From contig CAZZEC010000274.1 of the NCBI GenBank assembly GCA_964652565.1, positions 1 through 5,244 of the forward strand: a DNA stretch of 5,244 bases, given 5' to 3'. The notes under the pieces were generated by a model that did no database searches, was not told the origin of the DNA, and worked only from the letters and a program-made list of their open reading frames with translations. Positions 1 through 5,204 of the stretch are shown piece after piece. The translations under genes and the position numbers were made by a program. The DNA comes from JBCCTX01 sp964652565 (GTDB taxonomy: Bacteria; Bacteroidota; Bacteroidia; J057). Every line of letters begins with the position of its first letter. Position 1 is the first letter of the stretch.

Positions 1-1
1 C

Positions 2-85
2 GTCCATCGTCTGTGGTTTAATCTAGTCTGTCGTCCATCGTCCATCGTCTGTGGTCAATGGTCTGACTGCCGTCCGTCGTCTAAC
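2..85. repeat. Degenerate heptamer (GTCNNNN) tandem repeat
   Basis: Read in sevens, the stretch 26-67 is six consecutive units, each beginning with GTC: GTCTGTC, GTCCATC, GTCCATC, GTCTGTG, GTCAATG, GTCTGAC. Further units lie at 2-8 (GTCCATC), 9-15 (GTCTGTG), 72-78 (GTCCGTC) and 79-85 (GTCTAAC). A 17-base word, CGTCCATCGTCTGTGGT, occurs exactly at 1-17 and 39-55. The array stops one base before the purD stop codon at 87-89 and runs off the window start, so its full length is unknown. There are no conserved spacers, so it is not CRISPR. Short degenerate intergenic heptamers of this sort are, to my knowledge, common in some Bacteroidota and cyanobacterial genomes. No function is evident; it could act on the purD mRNA 3' end, but that is speculation. 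Confidence 0.85.
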
Positions 86-86
86 C

Positions 87-1355
87 TCAATACTCCAACA
101 AATCTTTCCCTATGTCTGTACGATAGTATTCATCTTCAAATTCGATATTTACAGCATTTGTAAGAGACTGATGTACGGCTTGCTCTATATTTATTCCTAA
201 CGAGCTAATTGCCAATACTCTTCCTCCATTGGTCAAGACCTGCTGGCCCTCCTGTATAGTTCCCGCGTGAAATACTAGTGAATGTTCAATAAGCGACAAC
301 CCTTTAATTTCTTTCCCTTTTTCGTAAGGGCCAGGATATCCACCGCTTACCAATACCACAGTCACGCAAGTCTGAGGATCTACCTCCAGCGTTTCCTGAT
401 CCAGTGTTCCATTCCTTGTTGCCTCCAATAAGTCTACGAGGTCATTATTAAGTCGAGGAATGATTACCTGAGTTTCAGGATCGCCCATTCTCGCATTATA
501 TTCGAGTACATAGGGTTGATCCTTTACGATCATCAATCCGATGAAAATAAATCCTTTGTAATTGAGACCTTCTTGTTTGATCCCATTAAGGGTGGGTTGG
601 ATAACTTCTTTGTCTATTTTATCCATTAAAGGAGGGTGAATAAAAGGTACGGGAGATACCGCTCCCATCCCACCTGTGTTCAGGCCTTTGTCACCCTCTC
701 CAATGCGTTTGTAATCCTTGGCGGGAGGTAATATCAGATAGTGCTCACCATCGGTGAGCACAAAAATAGAAGCTTCAATTCCTTCAAGGTATTCCTCTAT
801 TACCACGGTTCTCCCTGAGCTTCCAAATGCTTCTCCAGAGAGCATATCTTTAATAGCACTTACTGCTTCTTCACGGGCTTGGCAGATAAGTACGCCCTTA
901 CCGGCTGCTAATCCGCTGGCTTTAACCACTAAGGGTAGCGGGTGGTCTTTAATATAGTTGAATGCTTCATCGATCTGATGAGCCTCAAATATTTGGTATT
1001 TGGCTGTAGGGATATGATACTTTTCCATAAAATTTTTAGAAAAAGCTTTACTCCCTTCCAACTGAGCGGCTTTTTTATTGGGACCAATAACCGGAATATT
1101 CTTATCTTCAAAATAATCAGTTATCCCTATTACCAGAGGCTGCTCTGGGCCTACCACGATCAAGTCGATCCCTTCTTTGCGGATCAAATGCTCCATGGCA
1201 GTAAAGTCTGTTGGGCTGATATCTACATTTGTTCCTACCAGCGCTGTTCCAGCATTTCCAGGAGCGATATACAGAGCCTCACATTTGGGAGACTGACTTA
1301 TTTTCCAGGCGAGGGCGTGTTCTCGGCCCCCTCCTCCTACAAGCAAAATCTTCAT
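87..1355 (-). CDS. purD: Phosphoribosylamine--glycine ligase (GARS)
   Basis: This is a complete 422-residue PurD, the usual family length. It catalyses the second step of de novo purine synthesis in the cytoplasm: ATP-dependent joining of glycine to 5-phosphoribosylamine to give glycinamide ribonucleotide. Landmarks in order are the N-domain loop GGGGREHA (7-14), GPEQPL (69-74), GSKAFSK (101-107), the ATP-grasp loop ASGLAAGKGV (146-155), NTGGMGA (226-232), the metal/ATP-binding NARMGDPETQ (287-296), and the C-domain signatures SGGYPGPYEKG (337-347), GRVLAISSLG (378-387) and YRTDIG (411-416). All expected motifs are intact. The ATG at 1353-1355 starts the canonical MKILLVGGGG, so the start is secure. 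No Shine-Dalgarno site is visible. TAAGTTTG on the minus strand (1360-1367) matches the Bacteroidota -7 element TAnnTTTG and would give an almost leaderless mRNA, but no TTG sits at the expected -33 position. It stands alone here, divergent from the sigma-factor operon. Confidence 0.98.
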   Translation of the reverse strand: MKILLVGGGGREHALAWKISQSPKCEALYIAPGNAGTALVGTNVDISPTDFTAMEHLIRKEGIDLIVVGPEQPLVIGITDYFEDKNIPVIGPNKKAAQLEGSKAFSKNFMEKYHIPTAKYQIFEAHQIDEAFNYIKDHPLPLVVKASGLAAGKGVLICQAREEAVSAIKDMLSGEAFGSSGRTVVIEEYLEGIEASIFVLTDGEHYLILPPAKDYKRIGEGDKGLNTGGMGAVSPVPFIHPPLMDKIDKEVIQPTLNGIKQEGLNYKGFIFIGLMIVKDQPYVLEYNARMGDPETQVIIPRLNNDLVDLLEATRNGTLDQETLEVDPQTCVTVVLVSGGYPGPYEKGKEIKGLSLIEHSLVFHAGTIQEGQQVLTNGGRVLAISSLGINIEQAVHQSLTNAVNIEFEDEYYRTDIGKDLLEY

Positions 1356-1368
1356 GCTGCAAACTTAA

Positions 1369-1429
1369 GGAATAAAATATGATGGAGAAGGGAATAAAAT
1401 GCAATTTCGCATTGTCAAAAGGATAAAAT
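1369..1429 (+). promoter_or_regulatory. Three direct GGA(A)TAAAAT repeats in the divergent promoter region
   Basis: GGAATAAAAT occurs exactly at 1369-1378 and 1391-1400, start to start 22 bp (about two helical turns), and a one-base-shorter version GGATAAAAT lies at 1421-1429. All three are on the plus strand in the 80-bp gap between the divergent purD and sigma-factor starts. The first copy abuts the -7-like element of purD, and the last includes the AAAAGGA (1417-1423) that could serve as the sigma gene's ribosome-binding site. A short inverted repeat, AATGC-6-GCATT (1398-1413), overlaps the second copy. Regularly spaced direct repeats upstream of a regulatory gene suggest a protein-binding site or a promoter element for an autoregulating sigma factor. 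In AT-rich DNA a coincidence is possible, so the function is inferred only. Confidence 0.4.
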
Positions 1430-1435
1430 TAATAA

Positions 1436-1999
1436 GTGGTGAAACCAGCGATAGTGAAGCCCGACGAGTATTTCATACAACAGGTAAAAGAGGGTAATAT
1501 GGAAGCCTTTAGCATGTTAGTAAAAAGACATGAATCACGTGTTGCTCAAACGGTTAAAGGAATGCTTGGGAATAATCCAGAGGCTGAGGATATAGGTCAG
1601 GAAGTGTTTATTCGGTTTTATAAGAACATTGATCAATTTAAAGGGGATGCGAAACTAAGTACGTATTTGACACGGATTGCAATCAATCTTTCGTTGAATG
1701 CGTTGAAAAAGAGAAAGCGAAGACAGCTACTGGGACTTGAAAGAGGAGATTATGATCAGTTACCGGATATATCTGATGATGGAGAATCTCAAAATCAGCG
1801 AGATATAAAAGGTTGGGTCCATCAGGCTTTGCAGCAGCTATCCCCTGGCTTTAAGAGTGTAATCGTCCTACGCCTAATAGAAGGATATAGTACACAGGAG
1901 ACAGCACAAATCCTCAGTATACCCGAAGGAACCGTACTATCGAGATTGGCACGAGCCCAAAAAAAAATGAAGGATATTTTAACATCTTTAGCCTCATGA
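1436..1999 (+). CDS. ECF-family RNA polymerase sigma factor (sigma-70 family, RpoE-like)
   Basis: This 187-residue protein has the two-domain layout of extracytoplasmic-function sigma factors, which recruit core RNA polymerase to a dedicated promoter set. The sigma-2 domain covers about residues 24-95, including AEDIGQEVFIRFYKNIDQF (50-68, core binding and -10 melting) and the DNA-reading helix around STYLTRIAINLSLNALKKRKR. A short acidic linker (about 105-120) follows. The sigma-4 domain is about 128-182, with the helix-turn-helix YSTQETAQILSIPEGTVLSR (151-170) that reads the -35 element. There is no sigma-3 or C-terminal sensory extension. A TAA immediately precedes the codon pair GTG-GTG at 1436, so the start is one of these GTGs or a later codon. 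AAAAGGA at 1417-1423 is a plausible ribosome-binding site. The stop overlaps the start of the next gene (ATGA), the normal arrangement for a sigma factor translationally coupled to its anti-sigma partner. Confidence 0.95.
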   Translation: MVKPAIVKPDEYFIQQVKEGNMEAFSMLVKRHESRVAQTVKGMLGNNPEAEDIGQEVFIRFYKNIDQFKGDAKLSTYLTRIAINLSLNALKKRKRRQLLGLERGDYDQLPDISDDGESQNQRDIKGWVHQALQQLSPGFKSVIVLRLIEGYSTQETAQILSIPEGTVLSRLARAQKKMKDILTSLAS

Positions 2000-2415
2000 A
2001 TAAAGAAGCATATGAATTATTGATTCGATCATTGGATCAACAGCTATCTCAAGAAGAACAGCATCGGCTGGATGCTGCGCTGAGAGATTCTGTTGAACTG
2101 CAGCAAGAGAAGGAGAGACTGGTAAAGATGAGAGAAGCCCTTGGAAATCTTGAGTATCAATTTGCTCCTTTCTTTGCTGGCAAGGTGATGCACAAGATAC
2201 AGCAACTGGAACGAGGGGAGCCTCGAACGATGAATAGTTGGGGAAAGGCCTTCCAACAAATCGCTATACCAAGTCTGGCAGTGCTCCTTCTATTGATCGT
2301 AGTTACCTGGCTGACTGAAGGGTCAATTAGCCTGGAAGCTATGACAGGAATATCTCAGCTATACCAGGAAGATGTGTTAGCGCAATATGATACATTCGGA
2401 ATAGACATTAAATAA
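1996..2415 (+). CDS. Putative membrane anti-sigma factor (single-pass, zinc-less)
   Basis: This 139-residue protein has an N-terminal cytoplasmic region of about 85 residues, rich in charged and helical sequence (LDQQLSQEEQHRLDAALRD at about 13-31, followed by a likely coiled or amphipathic helix to about 72). One membrane segment spans about 88-107 (IAIPSLAVLLLLIVVTWL) and a short extracytoplasmic tail of about 30 residues follows. It overlaps the sigma gene by four bases, which strongly suggests it binds and silences that sigma factor at the inner membrane. It contains no cysteine at all, so the HxxxCxxC zinc motif of ZAS-type anti-sigma factors is absent, and the tail is too short for a FecR-type sensor domain. 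Sensing therefore probably depends on a partner, most obviously the next gene. The role is inferred from context and topology, since sequence similarity in this group is weak. Confidence 0.8.
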   Translation: MNKEAYELLIRSLDQQLSQEEQHRLDAALRDSVELQQEKERLVKMREALGNLEYQFAPFFAGKVMHKIQQLERGEPRTMNSWGKAFQQIAIPSLAVLLLLIVVTWLTEGSISLEAMTGISQLYQEDVLAQYDTFGIDIK

Positions 2416-2453
2416 CCTCGGCCCAACTTAAGACTCATAATCTTTACATATAT

Positions 2454-2852
2454 ATGAAATCACACATAAAGCCCTTTATCGTAATATTGATGACGTTGGT
2501 AATAGGATTTGGATTGGGCATCTTTACTTCCGGTTATTTTTTCAAACAACGAGTTGATCGTTTTACTCGTGTGGCTCGGGAAGAAGGTTTTATAAAACAT
2601 CATGTTGAAATGTTAGAAGCCACTGAAACCCAACAATCTGAAATAAGGCCTATTTTGGAAAAACACTATAGGGTATTAGAAGAATATCGTAATGGGATAC
2701 GAATGCAATTTGATAGTATGCGTATGGAGCTTCGTCCCTATTTGACAGAGGAACAATTAGAGAAAATGAAGCAGCGTAGAAGAAAAATGAGGAGACCTGG
2801 AAAAAGACGTAAAGGACCTCCACCGCCTGGACCAGATTCTGCGTTATTTTAA
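2454..2852 (+). CDS. Membrane-anchored Spy/CpxP/CnrX-like periplasmic sensor protein
   Basis: This 132-residue protein has an N-terminal signal-anchor (about 7-30, with GFGLGIFTSGYFF), then a long helical extracytoplasmic region. Two degenerate LTxxQ-type motifs mark the Spy/CpxP/CnrX helical-hairpin fold: LEATETQQSEIRPIL (54-68) and LTEEQLEKMK (97-106). His49, His50 and His71 and several Met residues could be metal ligands as in CnrX, but this is not shown. The tail is unusual: strongly basic from about 106 to 120 (RRRKMRRPGKRRK), then PPPPGP near the C-terminus. It starts 38 bp after the anti-sigma gene on the same strand with no terminator between, so it is probably the third gene of the operon. 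The likely role is a periplasmic sensor or chaperone that controls the anti-sigma protein, as CnrX does for CnrY/CnrH. No Shine-Dalgarno site is visible before the ATG. Confidence 0.75.
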   Translation: MKSHIKPFIVILMTLVIGFGLGIFTSGYFFKQRVDRFTRVAREEGFIKHHVEMLEATETQQSEIRPILEKHYRVLEEYRNGIRMQFDSMRMELRPYLTEEQLEKMKQRRRKMRRPGKRRKGPPPPGPDSALF

Positions 2853-2939
2853 TTGAAGCCTTGTAAAAAGACATGAGTCATCCCGAATTTATGGCCCAAT
2901 AAACAAAGAGGCAATTGGCAATGGCCATTCTAAGGCTAT

Positions 2940-2971
2940 AAATCGGTATCGAGTTCTCTCGGTACCGATTT
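2940..2971. terminator. 14-bp hairpin, possible terminator of the sigma operon
   Basis: AAATCGGTATCGAG (2940-2953) and CTCGGTACCGATTT (2958-2971) pair over all 14 positions, 13 Watson-Crick and one T-G wobble, around a four-base loop TTCT. This is the strongest stem in the window and lies 88 bp past the stop of the Spy-like gene, where the operon would be expected to end. It lacks a downstream T tract (TTTCCGG follows), so it is not a textbook intrinsic terminator in either direction. It could instead stabilise the mRNA 3' end, be a repeated palindromic element, or be a protein-binding site. Confidence 0.4.
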
Positions 2972-3176
2972 CCGGTTCTACGGCTCCAATTATCCAAAGA
3001 AGCATGACCTCATTTTTCCTGTTGGCCATCATATTTAGGAGAAAATCATAGATCAAGGTAAAGGTAAAGATGTCCATGAATTTGCTCTATTCTCCCAGAA
3101 TCACAGCTGGAGGAGAGCTAGCTCTTGCGTTGTTAATTATTGTAGAGAATTTTTGAAGATATCCTAATTAAAGTTA

Positions 3177-3228
3177 CATGAATCTAAATACTTAGGCAAA
3201 CTAATAATTGTACCCCTTAGATTTCATG
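3177..3228. repeat. Imperfect inverted repeat, 11/12-base arms
   Basis: CATGAATCTAA (3177-3187) is the reverse complement of TTAGATTTCATG (3217-3228) apart from one extra T in the right arm. The 29-base spacer is not itself structured. The pairing does not extend beyond the arms. It lies at the transition into the AT-rich segment, upstream of the broken accessory cluster. It may be an operator, an RNA hairpin, or a remnant of a small mobile element; nothing decides between these. Confidence 0.4.
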
Positions 3229-3474
3229 AAATGGATCGGTCAATAATGCTCTATTTAAAACGATTTTATTTCATATATAAATTTTACATTATTTATTATA
3301 ATTTATATAGAATATGCAACAATAATGAATTATAAAAAAGTACATATATCATTATGAAAAAAAATTGATAAAATGAAGATTATTATATATATTTATTTGA
3401 TAAAAGATAGGATCATAATAATCTGAAATTATCGATAGTCTTTTGATAATAATTTTCCTAACAATTGATGTAAA

Positions 3475-3890
3475 ATGAAAACGTTTCAAAGTTCTCTATT
3501 GAAATACGGGGCAGCTATTTTATTAGTGTTAGTGGCTCTCAATCAATTGCGTTTAGTATCACATGGCCTATCAAGATGGCGAGGGGGGGATTTGGAATGT
3601 ACTCAGAGACCCATTGGACTCAAAACCAAATTTGGATAAATGAAAACAATCAAAATATAGTAAACATACTAGATAGTACTTACAATGACATACCTAATCG
3701 ATCTGAGATACTTCTTAGAATCAAAGAATTTCCAAATAGCAAAAATGTTAACAGGCTTGCTAATGCTCTTAGGGATCATAAAAATATGAACGATTTTCGG
3801 ATAGAAATATGGCAACCCTACATGGATATAGAGAAAATAACTTACAAAAGAAAATTGATTAAAGCATACAACTATGAATCGACTAATTGA
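3475..3890 (+). pseudogene. Small membrane-anchored WRGGGFGM-motif protein, frameshifted at a G7 run
   Basis: The ATG at 3475 opens a frame encoding MKTFQSSLLKYGAAILLVLV..., with a signal-anchor helix at about residues 9-23, then NQLRLVSHGLSRWRGG. This frame ends at TAA 3637-3639 after 54 codons. The frame open from 3576 continues the same protein: after the seven-G run (3583-3589) it reads GFGMYSETHWTQNQIW and so on to TGA 3888-3890. Eight G would join the halves into a 138-residue protein containing RWRGGGFGMYSETHW, a coherent glycine-rich motif; with seven G it is broken. The product would be an extracytoplasmic domain tethered by one N-terminal helix. I recall similar PW(R/K)GGGFGM-type proteins beside HTTM-family membrane proteins, but I cannot verify this here. 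The 3' end overlaps the next gene by 17 bases, pointing to a coupled pair. The shift may be a true mutation, a sequencing error, or slippage-based phase variation. Confidence 0.7.
3583..3589 (+). repeat. Seven-G homopolymer at the frame junction
   Basis: GGGGGGG follows CGA in an otherwise roughly 30% G+C gene and encodes the glycines of the WRGGGF motif. It lies exactly where the reading frame changes: upstream codons read TGG CGA GGG GGG GAT, whereas the downstream frame needs GGG GGG GGA TTT, that is, one additional G. G tracts of this length are prone to slipped-strand mispairing, and also to sequencing and assembly errors. Confidence 0.85.
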
Positions 3891-4767
3891 GTCTTTCTAT
3901 CCAGAAAAAATTGACAGTTTTACTACCACAGATATGGTGTATAGACTCACATTTGCATCAACTGCCGTCTACATTCTAAGTACTTCGTATACTCTTTTCA
4001 TTCCTGCACTGATATTGAGCTTAATGATAATCTACCAATTGGTACTTGGAAAAAATGAGCTGAACCAACCAGTATTATAGATTTTGTTAGGTGCTTTGTT
4101 GTTTCTGGAGATATTATTTGACCCGTTTAGGCCAGCGAATCATCATTACTTACTACTTTATATGACCTTATTTATGGCTTCTACTGCATATTTGGAAAAT
4201 CAAAGTAATGAAAGTAATTATGAAACCACACTCTACAACCAAGCTTGGTTACTCCTTGTTCTTTTAATGTTCTTTGCAGGACTCCACAAACTTATATCTC
4301 CACAAGTCAGAGATGGATCATATTACGCTACCCTTTTTTTAAGAGGCGAACTATTTAAACCAATTATTGCTCTACTAAGCCATTTTCAAGACATAATTTC
4401 AACTAATAATCAGATCATTTCAGAATTTCATTCTTCACAACCATCAATAGATGGAGGAGAAACCCTATTAAGTCCATCTAAACAGCTTCCGTTGATATCA
4501 AAAGTATTCTCTTATATGGTTATATTTGGGGAATTGGCTATACCTGTAGCATTCATAATTTTTCGAAAATCTGAAATACGTCATCTTTTCCTTATTTCTA
4601 TTCTTATTGGAGTATTTCTCAGTAGATTAGAATGTGGTTTTTTAAGCATTATTTGCATCCTAGGATATGCTAATACTCTTCCTTCCTCTAAGCTTATTCG
4701 TGCCATATATGTATACCTATTCGTACTATTTTTAAGTTTAGCAAGTACTGATTTAGCTTACTCATAA
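3874..4767 (+). pseudogene. Polytopic membrane protein (HTTM-like), interrupted by in-frame TAG
   Basis: An ATG at 3874 opens a frame that runs to TAA at 4765-4767 but is interrupted once, by TAG at 4078-4080 after codon 68. The sequence on both sides is in the same phase and is continuously hydrophobic, so this is one gene of 298 codons with a nonsense mutation; the TTG at 4084 is not a believable natural start. About six or more membrane segments are visible, for example at codons about 23-58 (two), 92-107, 124-138, 213-230 and 235-260, and a last one near 275-292. FFAGLHKLISPQVRDGSYY (codons 133-151) resembles the FAGLxKL signature of HTTM / vitamin K-dependent gamma-carboxylase-like membrane proteins. 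A hydrophilic loop (about 170-210) lies in the middle. The start overlaps the preceding gene by 17 bases. The family assignment is tentative; the activity is unknown, and as sequenced the gene should give only a 68-residue fragment. Confidence 0.65.
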
Positions 4768-4805
4768 TCCATTGTTAAAGCACTAAATTTTAGTTCATTC
4801 TTGAA

Positions 4806-5204
4806 ATGGAAACACAAAATATTGTTTTTTTTGTATCTCCTGTCTTGAGTCATTTAAATGCATCTTTTACTTTGGCTAATCTACTTAAAGATGAAGGATT
4901 TAATATTGTATATGCTGGAGATATAGAATACACAACTGAAACACAGGAAAGAATTATTGATAAGGGGTATGAATTTTTTCATATACCTACTAACTCAATT
5001 ATTCAATCCTATAAAGTTTCTTTTACTCATCCGTTTTTGAAAAAAATAATCTATTTATTACTAAATAAAGCAAATAGAACTAATCAAGACTTTAGAAGAA
5101 AACTATATCAGAAAGTCTTTTTACCTGGCTGGTATCTCCCAATATTAGAAAAATATACCCCAAAATTATTCGTAGTGGATATTTTTTATATAGAAGTTGT
5201 CTAA
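4806..5204 (+). pseudogene. Truncated GT1/MGT-family glycosyltransferase, N-terminal part
   Basis: The reading frame opens with IVFFVSPVLSHLNASFTLAN, matching the N-terminal acceptor-binding Rossmann domain of GT1/MGT-type glycosyltransferases (macrolide, flavonoid, carotenoid and sterol glycosyltransferases), in which a His in an (S/G)H(L/I)N context at about residue 16 is the usual catalytic base. YAGD (36-39) and the PKLFVVDIFYI strand (119-129) also fit the family pattern in which PDLxxxD follows about 100-120 residues in. Family members are around 400 residues; here translation stops at 132, and the last three codons (Glu-Val-Val) appear to belong to different DNA. The whole nucleotide-sugar-binding domain is therefore missing, so the product cannot be an active enzyme. 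It starts 38 bp after the membrane protein on the same strand and probably belonged to one operon. The substrate is unknown. Truncation by insertion of a mobile element near 5192 is the best explanation. Confidence 0.7.

Larger units (their letters stand above)
2853..3474. other. Gene-free intergenic region with palindromes and very AT-rich stretch
   Basis: No open frame in this 622-bp stretch looks like a real gene. The left part (to about 3130) is of normal composition and holds a strong hairpin at 2940-2971, a perfect palindrome AATGGCCATT at 2920-2929 and another, AGAGCTAGCTCT, at 3114-3125. A bulged inverted repeat sits at 3177-3228. From about 3140 the DNA becomes very AT-rich; I count 25 G or C in the 180 bases 3241-3420. 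A weak candidate promoter for the downstream cluster is TTG at 3365-3367 with TTTATTTG at 3392-3399, which deviates from TAnnTTTG at one position and has a slightly long 24-base spacer. The composition change probably marks the edge of an acquired segment. Confidence 0.6.

Noticed and set aside
1..85. CRISPR array
   Set aside because: Units are seven bases, degenerate and contiguous, without unique spacers of 25-40 bases.
754..957. Plus-strand open frame inside purD
   Set aside because: It is wholly antisense to a complete, motif-rich purD and its product has no recognisable features.
1360..1367. TAAGTTTG as a firm purD promoter
   Set aside because: It fits the Bacteroidota -7 consensus, but no TTG lies at the expected -33 distance and it would leave almost no leader, so it is mentioned only as a weak candidate.
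929..1382. Open frames on both strands overlapping the 5' half of purD
   Set aside because: They are shadows of purD coding sequence; the predicted proteins have no coherent domain or plausible start signals.
2044..2259. Minus-strand open frame opposite the anti-sigma gene
   Set aside because: It is antisense to a gene well supported by the overlap with the sigma gene and by its membrane segment.
2650..2874. Minus-strand open frame opposite the Spy-like gene
   Set aside because: It is a shadow of the real gene; the Phe/Tyr/Ser-rich product is typical of reverse reading of Lys/Glu-rich helices.
2889..3077. Minus-strand 62-codon open frame in the intergenic region
   Set aside because: It has no recognisable domain, no good ribosome-binding site, and the 14-bp hairpin lies in its middle, so it is more likely noncoding. 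A small real or remnant gene cannot be fully excluded.
3428..3450. ATTATC / GATAAT inverted repeat ahead of the first accessory gene
   Set aside because: Six-base arms made mostly of A and T are expected by chance in such AT-rich DNA.
4084..4767. Separate 227-codon gene starting at TTG 4084
   Set aside because: The sequence is in the same phase as the 3874 frame and the TTG sits four bases after the TAG within continuous hydrophobic coding sequence, so it is the second part of one interrupted gene.
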